DNA of 31,967 nt, from IMG/VR virus record IMGVR_UViG_3300036403_000012, positions 1-31,967 of that record, one strand, 5' to 3'. Below are positions 11,644 to 18,613 of this stretch, piece after piece. The translations under genes were made by a program, and so were the position numbers. The notes under the pieces were generated by a model, which saw only the letters and a list, made by a program, of their open reading frames with translations, did not search any database and was not told the DNA's origin. Source of the stretch: a virus. Within the stretch, counting starts at the first letter, position 1, and each line of letters begins with the position of its first letter.

Positions 11644-12983
11644 GCACCCTTATCGACCTCGACGCAGAGCTTGCGGCCTGCGTCTTCGTGACCTCGATTG
11701 CCGCCAAGGCAAGAGCGCAGCTCTTCGCCACCATCGAGCCCTCTCACTTCGCGCAGCAGACCTGCGCGGATTTCTGGCGAGTCGCCAAGGCCTTCGAGGC
11801 CGAGGGCACGAGCACGGCCTGGCTTCGCATCGTCGAGGCCCTCCAGGCCAGCAAGGCCTCGCACCCGGCAAGCCGTTCGTGGCGGGACTGGTTCCTGGCC
11901 ATCCGCGACCAGTCTGCGCCATACCTCGCCCGCGGCGGGCTGACGCCCGACGAGCGGGCCGAGGAGCTCGAGCGCGACCTACGCAACGCGCACGAGCGGC
12001 GCGAGATTCGCCGCGTGTGTCTCGAAGGCGCCGCACGCGCCGAAGAGAAGCGCGAGGCCGGCGACGCGCTGCGCGTGGAGCTCGTGGAGCGCCTCGTGCC
12101 CCGCACCGTGCAGGCCGACGAGGGCCTGGTCTCGACGCGCGACGCGGCGAGGCAGCTCCTCGAGCGCCTATCCTCGCAGACCAGCGCAGCGACGCCGAGC
12201 CCGTGGCCGAGCGTCGACCGGCACGCCCCGCTAACACCTGGTAGCCTCACGGTGCTCGCGGCCGCCACGGGCGTCGGTAAGACCGTGCTCGGCATCCAGT
12301 ACGCTCGCGCGTGCCACGCCTCCAAGGCGTGGTGCATGTTCGTGGGCCTCGAGATGGGGCCTGACCAGAACCTCGCGCGCGTGGCGCGGCAGGAGTACGG
12401 CGTAGAGCACCGCCCCGAGCTCGTCGTCCCGACGCTACGCGCCCGGGCCTATTCGGAATTGACGCAGGCCATCGCGCGCCTCGTGAACGATGGCTTTCGG
12501 TGCGAGTGGGCGTGCAGCCCGGTGCAGAGCACCGAGCACGTAACGATGCGCGCCAAGCTCCTCGCGGCACGGCTGGCCGAGGAGGGCGAGCGGCTCGGCC
12601 TCATCGTCGTAGACTACCTGGGCATTCTCTCGCCGACCAGCGAGGACACGCGGCAGCGCCGCGAGCGCCACGAGCTCTTCGGCGAGTACGCGCTGCGGCT
12701 CAAGCTCCTCGCGCGTCAGCTCAAGGTGCCCGTCGTCGCGCTGGCTCAGCTCAACCGCGAGGCCGAGAAGGCCGGAACAAAGGCTACACGCGGAATGATC
12801 GGCGATTCCTATGCCATCCTGCGGCACGCGGATAACGTGCTCATCCTCACCCGCCCGATCCCGGGCACCGAAAGCGAGGGCGCAAGTGAACCGCGCCTCT
12901 CGATTCAGAAGGCGCGCGAAGGCTCGCCAGCTTGGTTCACGCTCACCTGGAACGAACAGCACGAACGATACGAGGGGCCATGA
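11640..12983 (+). CDS. Replicative DNA helicase, DnaB family (SF4)
   Basis: GTG 11640 overlaps the initiator's stop (TGA 11641-11643). The 447-residue protein has an N-terminal DnaB-like helical domain (about 5-130), a linker helix, and a RecA-type motor domain. Walker A is A-A-A-T-G-V-G-K-T (207-215), Walker B is L-I-V-V-D-Y (321-326), and L-K-V-P-V-V-A-L-A-Q-L-N-R (361-373) is the conserved DnaB H3 block with Gln370. Length matches phage and bacterial DnaB. It unwinds the fork 5' to 3' and would be loaded by the upstream O-like protein. No primase is seen in the window, so the host's may be recruited. Confidence 0.92.
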   Translation: MSTLIDLDAELAACVFVTSIAAKARAQLFATIEPSHFAQQTCADFWRVAKAFEAEGTSTAWLRIVEALQASKASHPASRSWRDWFLAIRDQSAPYLARGGLTPDERAEELERDLRNAHERREIRRVCLEGAARAEEKREAGDALRVELVERLVPRTVQADEGLVSTRDAARQLLERLSSQTSAATPSPWPSVDRHAPLTPGSLTVLAAATGVGKTVLGIQYARACHASKAWCMFVGLEMGPDQNLARVARQEYGVEHRPELVVPTLRARAYSELTQAIARLVNDGFRCEWACSPVQSTEHVTMRAKLLAARLAEEGERLGLIVVDYLGILSPTSEDTRQRRERHELFGEYALRLKLLARQLKVPVVALAQLNREAEKAGTKATRGMIGDSYAILRHADNVLILTRPIPGTESEGASEPRLSIQKAREGSPAWFTLTWNEQHERYEGP

Positions 12984-13213
12984 TTGACCTTGGAAAACAT
13001 CACTTGAACCGCATCGACGCTATCGCAGCAGCCACGAAGGAAAGCGACGTGCTCGCGCGTGCGCTCCTCGAGCTCGGTCCGACGCCGAGCGCCGGGGCGC
13101 TGACCGATTGGCTTTGGCAGGAGAGCATCCGATGCGGGCTCGAGAAGCGCAGCGACTTCCGCGACAAGGCCGCAGCCGTCAAGGCGTGGCAGGCCGTCGA
13201 GGTGACGCCATGA
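12980..13213 (+). CDS. Hypothetical protein between helicase and resolvase, 77 aa
   Basis: ATG 12980 overlaps the helicase stop and the gene ends in an ATGA overlap with the resolvase gene. The product is helical with W-L-W-Q-E near the middle and no recognised motif. Its fixed place between helicase and resolvase suggests a replication accessory role, which is inference from position only. Confidence 0.6.
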   Translation: MIDLGKHHLNRIDAIAAATKESDVLARALLELGPTPSAGALTDWLWQESIRCGLEKRSDFRDKAAAVKAWQAVEVTP

Positions 13214-13869
13214 CACGCCGCATTCTCGCCGAGGATATCCACGTTCCGAGCTTCGCGCACGACGTGCCAGGCGGCTACCCGGTGCAGGTCGAGACGAGCC
13301 CCGGCCTCGGCTGGGACATGGTGATCCACGTCTTCGGCCCGCACATGAGCAGCCCGCGTCCCCGCGTCACGAGCCGCGGGACCTTCATGCCGGCCGAGTA
13401 CCGCAAGCACTGCGAACGGCTCGGCGCCTCGCTGGCCTACGCTCGCGGGCTCGTCGAGGCCGAGGGCAAGCCCTGGCGCCCCGGTGCGCCGATGCGCCTC
13501 GACCTGGCGTTCTGGGGCGAGCGCCAGTGCGGCGACATCGACAACCTGGCAAAGACGATCATGGACGCCGGCCAGCTCCACCGAGGCGAAAAGCCGGGCG
13601 CGGAGCTTTGGGCCAACGACCGCCAGATCCGAAGCCTCTCGGCGGACTGGATCGACGTTGAGGACGACGCGGCATGGTGCCAGCTCGTCGTGCGGGTGCG
13701 CATGCTGCCGCCGCCGTTGACCTCCGGAAGCCCGATTGCGGCGCCGAGGATGGCCCGTAAACGAGTCATTCAGACGGGAACGGGCGACGACCCGCCGAAG
13801 CGCCGAACGGCCCGTAAAACGGCAACGGAGGGCCAGCAAACCACACGCAAGGGGAAAACCAGCGTATGA
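13210..13869 (+). CDS. RusA-like Holliday junction resolvase
   Basis: ATG 13210 overlaps TGA 13211-13213. The 219-residue protein carries the RusA signatures: P-R-P-R-V-T-S-R-G (about 49-57) for the substrate-binding start, and C-G-D-I-D-N-L-A-K-T-I-M-D-A (107-120) with the acidic residues Asp109, Asp111 and Asp119, then N-D-R-Q-I (136-140). RusA cuts four-way junctions as a metal-dependent dimer, which would resolve recombination intermediates made by the ERF system and branched DNA before packaging. The C-terminal 50 residues are a basic, disordered-looking tail rich in Arg, Lys and Thr, longer than in typical RusA (about 120 residues). Confidence 0.87.
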   Translation: MTRRILAEDIHVPSFAHDVPGGYPVQVETSPGLGWDMVIHVFGPHMSSPRPRVTSRGTFMPAEYRKHCERLGASLAYARGLVEAEGKPWRPGAPMRLDLAFWGERQCGDIDNLAKTIMDAGQLHRGEKPGAELWANDRQIRSLSADWIDVEDDAAWCQLVVRVRMLPPPLTSGSPIAAPRMARKRVIQTGTGDDPPKRRTARKTATEGQQTTRKGKTSV

Positions 13870-14057
13870 GCGAACCCATGGGCTCATTCGCCGAATGGAA
13901 GTGCAGCGAGTGCGGGCGGCTCGAGCTCGCCGAGACGGTGTGGAACCAGAGAGCCCGCGTCCCGCGCTGGCCGATCGGCTGGCGCATCGTCACCGGCGAG
14001 ACGTTCGCCCGCGTCGTGTGCCCGCGCTGCGTGGACGCGACGGCTGAAGCGCGCTAG
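13866..14057 (+). CDS. Small zinc-ribbon protein, 63 aa
   Basis: ATG 13866 overlaps the resolvase stop. C-S-E-C-G (Cys13, Cys16) and C-P-R-C (Cys52, Cys55) make a widely spaced four-cysteine zinc ribbon around a Trp/Arg-rich middle. It is the last gene before the 282-nt non-coding stretch. Function unknown. Confidence 0.65.
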   Translation: MSEPMGSFAEWKCSECGRLELAETVWNQRARVPRWPIGWRIVTGETFARVVCPRCVDATAEAR

Positions 14058-14119
14058 GCCGTGCAGGCGAGCGGAACAGGATTCGACCCCGCCGCCGCTC
14101 GTTGTGCCCTCCTGCGCAA

Positions 14120-14157
14120 CCCCGCCCGGTGTGTCTCCCTCGGCGCATCGGGCGGGG
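14120..14157 (+). terminator. GC-rich hairpin, probable transcription terminator
   Basis: CCCCGCCCG (14120-14128) pairs perfectly with CGGGCGGGG (14149-14157) around a 20-base loop. It lies 62 bases after the last gene of the replication block. The following CCTATTTGG has only a weak T run, so termination may be partial or depend on other factors. Confidence 0.55.
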
Positions 14158-14173
14158 CCTATTTGGGCGCCAC

Positions 14174-14202
14174 TCTACATACGCGCGCGCGCGCGATAGA
14201 AT
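14174..14202 (+). promoter_or_regulatory. Candidate late promoter with alternating-CG spacer
   Basis: TCTACA (14174-14179, four of six -35 matches) and TAGAAT (14197-14202, five of six -10 matches) are 17 bases apart. The spacer is almost entirely an alternating CG tract (14182-14195). ATAGAATCTAT (14196-14206), an 11-bp palindrome, overlaps the -10 box. It would transcribe the packaging and head genes from 14340 onward. Confidence 0.5.
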
Positions 14203-14339
14203 CTATAGAAGGATCGAAGATGGAATGGTTTGGAGATAGAGAAGAGAGAGTGTGAGAGAGAAGGGAAAGAACCTTTTGCAAATGCGAGAGCGTGCTAAGG
14301 GAACGGAAGACCTCACCAGCTCCGAGGAGACCGCCCAGC
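14203..14339. other. Purine-rich non-coding leader before terminase genes (possible packaging site)
   Basis: From about 14208 to 14273 the + strand is mostly A and G, with repeated GAGA units and few pyrimidines, unlike the rest of the genome. No convincing gene is seen. Packaging (cos or pac) sites often lie just upstream of the small terminase gene, so this tract is a candidate, but no cut site can be identified. GAGGAG (14324-14329) near the end is the likely ribosome binding site of the next gene. Confidence 0.4.
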
Positions 14340-14792
14340 ATGGCACGCCCTTCGATGTTTACGCCCGAGCGAGTCGCGACGATTCTCGACCTGATTCGAC
14401 AAGGCAACACGAGGCGGTGCGCCGCGGAGGCCTGCGGCGTAGCGTATAACACGCTGCGTAATTGGGCGCGCCTTGGTCGCAACGGCGACCAACAGTATGC
14501 GTCATTTTGGACGGAGCTTGTAAAGGCGGAAGCAGAGGCCGAGGCCTGGCACGTCGCGAACATCAAGCGGCACGCCGAGACCATGTTCGCGGCAAGCGCA
14601 TGGTGGCTGGAACGGGTGCGTTACAAGACCTACGGCAAGCGAGATGTGAGCTACGAGCGCGAGCGGCGCATGGAGCGCATGGCGAGCAAGATGCAGCTCG
14701 AGGAGATCCCGCTGGCAGACCTTGAGGCCATGGTCGCAGCGGAGAAGCGACGGCGAGGCATCCCCCTCGACGTGCCGGCGGCCGTGCAGTGA
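14340..14792 (+). CDS. terS: Terminase small subunit (putative)
   Basis: Start ATG 14340 lies 10 bases after GAGGAG; an upstream ATG at 14292 has no such site. The 150-residue product has an N-terminal helix-turn-helix (about 7-40: T-P-E-R-V-A-T-I-L-D-L-I-R-Q-G-N-T-R-R-C-A-A-E-A-C-G-V then Y-N-T-L-R-N-W), typical of small terminases that recognise the packaging site. A charged helical oligomerisation region (about 55-125) follows and includes a W-W-L-E-R-V-R-Y-K-T-Y-G-K-R segment also common in these proteins. It is encoded upstream of the large terminase, the usual order. Confidence 0.78.
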   Translation: MARPSMFTPERVATILDLIRQGNTRRCAAEACGVAYNTLRNWARLGRNGDQQYASFWTELVKAEAEAEAWHVANIKRHAETMFAASAWWLERVRYKTYGKRDVSYERERRMERMASKMQLEEIPLADLEAMVAAEKRRRGIPLDVPAAVQ

Positions 14793-15187
14793 TCCGCGTG
14801 CGTCAGGCTCGCGAGAGCGATGCGGCGTACGTGGCCGCCACTGCCTTGAAGCAGGCCGGGCGCTTCGTGCGCCACGTCGACCGCGAGGAGCTCGCGTTGA
14901 CGGTGCGGGCGCTCCTGAACGCGTCGCACATCGTCGTGGCGTGCTCGGAAACCGACGAGGACACGCTTCTAGGCTGGTCGGCCGCCATCGGCGGCGTGTC
15001 GTGGTTCGTGTTCGTGTCGAAGGACGCAAGGCGCAACGGCATCGGCTTGCGCCTGCGCTTGGAGGTGGTTCGTGGAAGTATGGATCAGGCTGGTTTCGGG
15101 AGTGCACATCGACGGCCGAATGGCCGAGACGATCAGGGTGCCAGCGGAGCGCGTGACGCTCACGCCGCATGGGGCGCTCGTCAATGA
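14789..15187 (+). CDS. GNAT-like acetyltransferase between terminase genes
   Basis: GTG 14789 overlaps the small terminase stop. Residues about 1-97 look like a phage GNAT protein: R-V-R-Q-A-R-E-S-D-A-A-Y-V at the start, L-L-G-W-S-A in the middle and V-F-V-S-K-D-A-R-R-N-G-I-G-L-R-L, the acetyl-CoA pyrophosphate-binding motif (R-R-x-G-I/x-G). GNAT-like proteins are common near phage terminase genes; their substrate is unknown. The last 36 codons (after about 15078) have poor third-position GC and overlap the better-supported frame starting at 15072, so the functional domain probably ends there. The stop (TGA 15185-15187) overlaps an ATG of the large terminase. Confidence 0.7.
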   Translation: MIRVRQARESDAAYVAATALKQAGRFVRHVDREELALTVRALLNASHIVVACSETDEDTLLGWSAAIGGVSWFVFVSKDARRNGIGLRLRLEVVRGSMDQAGFGSAHRRPNGRDDQGASGARDAHAAWGARQ

Positions 15188-15413
15188 CGCCGCGGGCGAT
15201 GGGAGCACGCTCCTCCCGTGGGCGCGCGTCGAACACGTCCGTTTCCCCTCTTCTCGCGGCCTACCGGAAGCACCAGAGCCGCGAGGTGCTGGGCAGCTTG
15301 GAGAGCTTGCTCACGCACCCCTTGGGGTTCGGATTGACGACGGCGACGCCGCTGCAACGGCAGCTAGCGCGCCTGCTCGACGGCGATCCAAGCCTCGACC
15401 CGACGCATCCTGA
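15072..15413 (+). CDS. Nested overlapping gene between GNAT and large terminase
   Basis: GTG 15072 stands four bases after an excellent ribosome binding site, GGAGGTG (15061-15067). For its first 60 codons this frame has the GC-rich third positions typical of real genes here, while the overlapping GNAT frame does not. The product begins V-E-V-W-I-R-L-V-S-G-V-H-I-D-G-R and looks like a small beta-rich protein (strands up to W-A-R-V-E-H-V-R-F, about residue 58). After about 15250 the codon signal moves to the large terminase frame, so the remaining C-terminal tail (to 15413) is probably a by-product. Function unknown. Confidence 0.55.
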   Translation: MEVWIRLVSGVHIDGRMAETIRVPAERVTLTPHGALVNDAAGDGSTLLPWARVEHVRFPSSRGLPEAPEPRGAGQLGELAHAPLGVRIDDGDAAATAASAPARRRSKPRPDAS

Positions 15414-16803
15414 CCTCGTGGCCGCGGTCGGCGACGCGAGCGAGCTCGTGGGCGTGCGGCCGTCCGAGGTGACGATCGTTGCGAGCGTGCGAAGCGCAAA
15501 GACCATGATGGCCGCGGCCGTCGCAGTACGCGCGACGCAGACGGTCAACATCGACGACTTGCAAGCGGGCGAGATTCCTCGCTTCTCGATTCTCTCGCTC
15601 ACGCTCGACCTGGCGCAAGTGGCGCACCAGCACATCGCCGGAACCATCATGGCGAGCCCGGTGCTGCGCGATCTGCTCCTCGAAGAGCCCCGCGCCGACT
15701 CGGTGCTCCTGCGCAACCCGCAAGGTCGGCCCGTGGAGATCGCGACCATCGCCGGCAAGCGCAGCGGCTCGAGCACGATCAGCCGGTGGAGCGTGGGCGC
15801 CATCCTCGACGAAGCGCCGCGCATGGCCGCCGAGGGCGAGGCGGCCGTCAACTTCGACGAGCAGCGCCGCGCGCTCATGGGCCGCATGCGCCCCGGCTCG
15901 CAGTTCCTCGCCATCGGCAGCCCCTACGCGCCCATCGGCCCGATCTTCGAGCAGGTGCAGCGCGAGTGGCGGAGGCCTACGCGCCAGCGCGTCGTGGTGC
16001 GCGCGCCAGGGTGGGCGATGAATCCGAGCTACTGGACGCCCGAGCGCATGGCCGACCTCAAGGCCGCGGACCCGGACGCGTTCCGCGTGGACTGCGAAGC
16101 CGAGTTTGCCGCGCCCGATGCGGCGCTCATCCCGCCCGATGCGCTGGCCTCGGCGACGCGTCACGAGGGCGACCTCGCGCCCGACCCGCTGCGCTCGTAC
16201 GTGGCCGGCATGGACGCCGCCACGCGCGGCAACGCGTGGACGTTCGTGATCATGAGCCGCTTCGGCGACCGGCGACGCATCGACGTGGCAAAGGAGTGGG
16301 TAGGCTCGAAGAACGCGCCGCTCCAGGCCGCCGAGGTGTTCCGCGACATCGCGCGCCTTTGCCACGCGTACCGCATCCAGGCCGTGCATTGCGACCAGTG
16401 GGGAGCCGACCCGCTTTCGGAGCTTGCGCTGCAACAGGGCGTGACGCTCCTGCCGCGCATGACGCCGAGCAAAGACCGGTGGGAGCAGGCCAGCCGCTTC
16501 CGCACCGAGCTCCTAGAGGGGCGCCTCGAGATGCACCCGCACCCGCGCATGCGGGAAGACCTCCTGCGCGTGCGCAAGGTGGCGACCATGGCCGGCGTGC
16601 GCCTCGAGCTCCCGATGGGTGGCGACGGCCGGCACTGCGACTTCATCCCGGCGCTCATGCTGGCCAGCGCCCAGTGGATCACCGACAAGCGCCCCGCACC
16701 GCATGAACGCGGCACGGAAGCGTGGTACGAAGCCGAAGCGGCTCGCCTGGAACGCGCAGCCGACGAGGCCGCGCGACGGTCGCAAGCGAAACGGAGATGG
16801 TGA
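15184..16803 (+). CDS. terL: Terminase large subunit
   Basis: ATG 15184 is preferred because it overlaps the GNAT stop in the ATGA style of this genome; ATG 15169 and 15199 are alternatives. The 539-residue protein has an ATPase domain with a variant Walker A A-S-V-R-S-A-K-T (100-107, Ala where Gly is usual), Walker B G-A-I-L-D-E-A-P (205-212, Asp209, Glu210) and coupling motif F-L-A-I-G-S-P (241-247). The RNase H-like nuclease has Asp344 (G-M-D-A-A-T-R), Asp404 (H-C-D-Q-W-G) and Asp486 (H-C-D-F-I-P-A-L). It pumps DNA into the procapsid through the portal and cuts the concatemer. The first 20 residues are Ser/Arg-rich and overlap the preceding ORF. Confidence 0.93.
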   Translation: MTPRAMGARSSRGRASNTSVSPLLAAYRKHQSREVLGSLESLLTHPLGFGLTTATPLQRQLARLLDGDPSLDPTHPDLVAAVGDASELVGVRPSEVTIVASVRSAKTMMAAAVAVRATQTVNIDDLQAGEIPRFSILSLTLDLAQVAHQHIAGTIMASPVLRDLLLEEPRADSVLLRNPQGRPVEIATIAGKRSGSSTISRWSVGAILDEAPRMAAEGEAAVNFDEQRRALMGRMRPGSQFLAIGSPYAPIGPIFEQVQREWRRPTRQRVVVRAPGWAMNPSYWTPERMADLKAADPDAFRVDCEAEFAAPDAALIPPDALASATRHEGDLAPDPLRSYVAGMDAATRGNAWTFVIMSRFGDRRRIDVAKEWVGSKNAPLQAAEVFRDIARLCHAYRIQAVHCDQWGADPLSELALQQGVTLLPRMTPSKDRWEQASRFRTELLEGRLEMHPHPRMREDLLRVRKVATMAGVRLELPMGGDGRHCDFIPALMLASAQWITDKRPAPHERGTEAWYEAEAARLERAADEAARRSQAKRRW

Positions 16804-18602
16804 TGGCGACTCAATCGATCCGATGGTGGGCGCTCGAAGGCAAGGCGGCGCTGGATGGCGTGTGGGCGACCGTGCGCGAGCTCCAAGACGCAAGCGAGAC
16901 GCGCCTCGACGCCTACGCGCGTTACATCGAGGCCTACGACGTGGAGCTCCCGACGAGCGGAGCCCGTCGCGCCGGCCCGTACCGCCGCGTCGACGAGGAG
17001 GTGCTCACGCCAAACAAGTACCGGCGCATCCTCGACACCATCCAGGCCAAGATCATCCGAAACAAGATTCTCCCGCAGGCCGTGAGCACGGGCGGCGACT
17101 ACTCGACGCGCGCGAGGGCGAAGGGCTTCTCGCTCTTCCTCGAGGGCCTGCTCGCGACCGAGCGCATGGACGAAATCGCAGATCTTGGCGTGCGCGATGC
17201 GCTCCTGTGCGGCTTCGCGGCCGTGAAGGTCACGCCGGAGCCGAACCGCGTCAACTTCGAGCGGCTGAAGCCGTGGTGTCTTCACCTGCGCGACGCCGAG
17301 TGCAACGGCGGGATGCCGCGGCGCCTCTACTACGTGGACGACTTCGACCGCGGGGCCCTCGCGGACATGTTCCCCGAGCACGAGAGCGCGATCATGAGCG
17401 CGCCGATGCCGGCCCAGGTGGGCAGCACGCGCCTGACGAGCACGTACAACCCCGACGCCGTGCGCGTCGTGGAGGCGTGGAGCCTCGGCACCGAGGACAA
17501 GCCCGGCCGGCATGTGATCGCCATCGAGGGCTTCGAGCTTCTCTCCGAAGAGTGGACGGACCCGACGTTCCCGGTTGCCGTGCTCCGCTTCTACGCGCCC
17601 CCGGTCGGCTTCTTCCCGGTGCCGCTCGCGAAGCTCCTTCTCCCCATCCAGCGCGAGCTTGAGTTCACCGCGGCGAAGCTCCAGCGCACGTTCCGCATCA
17701 TGAGCTCGGCTCACTTCATCGTGGCGCCCGGCGTGGAGTTCAGCACGGAGCAGATGACGAACGAGCCCGGCACGATCTGGCGCGCGAACCCGGGCCAGAT
17801 TCAGCCGTTCAGCCCGCCGGCCGTGGCGCCGGATCTCTACCGCTACTTCACCGACCTCGGCCCCATGATGACCGAGATGTCGGGCGCCTCAGCCATGAGT
17901 GTGGCCAACCAAAAGCCGGGCGGCGTCACGAGCGGCATTGCGCTCCAGACCCTCGACGACGTAGAGGCCGAGGGCTTCCTGGCCATGCACCGCGCCTTTG
18001 CGTCGTGGCACGTCGAGATTGCCAAGCTCGCCATCCGTGCGTGCGCCACCGTGGCCGAGGAAAACCCGAAGTTCGCCGTCCGCGTCATGGGCAAGGGCCG
18101 GGCGCAGACGATCCGTTGGCGCGACGTGGCTATGGACGACGACGAGTACGAGATCCGCGTGATGCCGACGAGCCAGTTCGCTCGCGACTTCGCCGCTCGC
18201 ATCGACCAGGGCGAAAAGCTCCTCCAGCTCGGCGCGCTCACCGTGCCGCAGTTTCGCGAGGTGCTCGACTTGCCGGACCTCCAGGCCGAGAACGATCTGG
18301 ACCTTTCCGACCTCCAGATCATCGACCGGAACATTGAGGCGATCCTCGTGCGCCAGTTCCCGATCATCGCCGAGCCGTTCGACAACCTCGGCATGATTCT
18401 CCAGCGCGGCGTCAAGGCGTACAACCTCGCGCGCCTGAACGACGCGGACCCCGTGGCCCTCGAGCTCCTGCGCCGGTACATCCAGAGCGCGCAGGATCTA
18501 CAGGCCGCGTCCCAGCCACCCGCCCCGCCCGCCGCTCCTGGCGGCGCGGGCCTCCCGCCTGACCTGGCGCAGCTCGCCGGGCAGGCACCCGCACTAGCCT
18601 AG
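16803..18602 (+). CDS. Portal protein
   Basis: ATG 16803 shares its A with the large terminase stop and lies six bases after GGAG (16793-16796); GTG 16800 and ATG 16797 in the same frame are near alternatives. The 599-residue product directly follows the large terminase and precedes the scaffold and capsid genes, the portal position. It has a long helical N-terminus, an alpha/beta middle with V-A-V-L-R-F-Y-A-P-P-V-G-F-F-P, and a region M-M-T-E-M-S-G-A-S-A-M-S (about 357-368) like the flexible stem/tunnel part of podovirus portals. A Pro/Ala/Gly tail ends the protein. Twelve copies would form the DNA entry ring. Confidence 0.85.
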   Translation: MATQSIRWWALEGKAALDGVWATVRELQDASETRLDAYARYIEAYDVELPTSGARRAGPYRRVDEEVLTPNKYRRILDTIQAKIIRNKILPQAVSTGGDYSTRARAKGFSLFLEGLLATERMDEIADLGVRDALLCGFAAVKVTPEPNRVNFERLKPWCLHLRDAECNGGMPRRLYYVDDFDRGALADMFPEHESAIMSAPMPAQVGSTRLTSTYNPDAVRVVEAWSLGTEDKPGRHVIAIEGFELLSEEWTDPTFPVAVLRFYAPPVGFFPVPLAKLLLPIQRELEFTAAKLQRTFRIMSSAHFIVAPGVEFSTEQMTNEPGTIWRANPGQIQPFSPPAVAPDLYRYFTDLGPMMTEMSGASAMSVANQKPGGVTSGIALQTLDDVEAEGFLAMHRAFASWHVEIAKLAIRACATVAEENPKFAVRVMGKGRAQTIRWRDVAMDDDEYEIRVMPTSQFARDFAARIDQGEKLLQLGALTVPQFREVLDLPDLQAENDLDLSDLQIIDRNIEAILVRQFPIIAEPFDNLGMILQRGVKAYNLARLNDADPVALELLRRYIQSAQDLQAASQPPAPPAAPGGAGLPPDLAQLAGQAPALA

Positions 18603-18613
18603 CGGAGTGACAC

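Noticed and set aside
14120-14157. Hairpin considered as a cos or attachment site core
   Set aside because: It is a plain GC-rich stem-loop after the last gene of a block; terminator function is simpler, and no integrase gene is present to support an attachment site.
14061-14255. 64-codon ORF in the non-coding gap
   Set aside because: It runs through the GC-rich hairpin, the CG tract and the candidate promoter, lacks a ribosome binding site, and its product has no coherent composition.
16161-17714. 517-codon open frame on the - strand across terminase and portal
   Set aside because: It is antisense to the nuclease domain of the large terminase and to the portal, both recognisable; the translated product shows no motif and has shadow-type composition.
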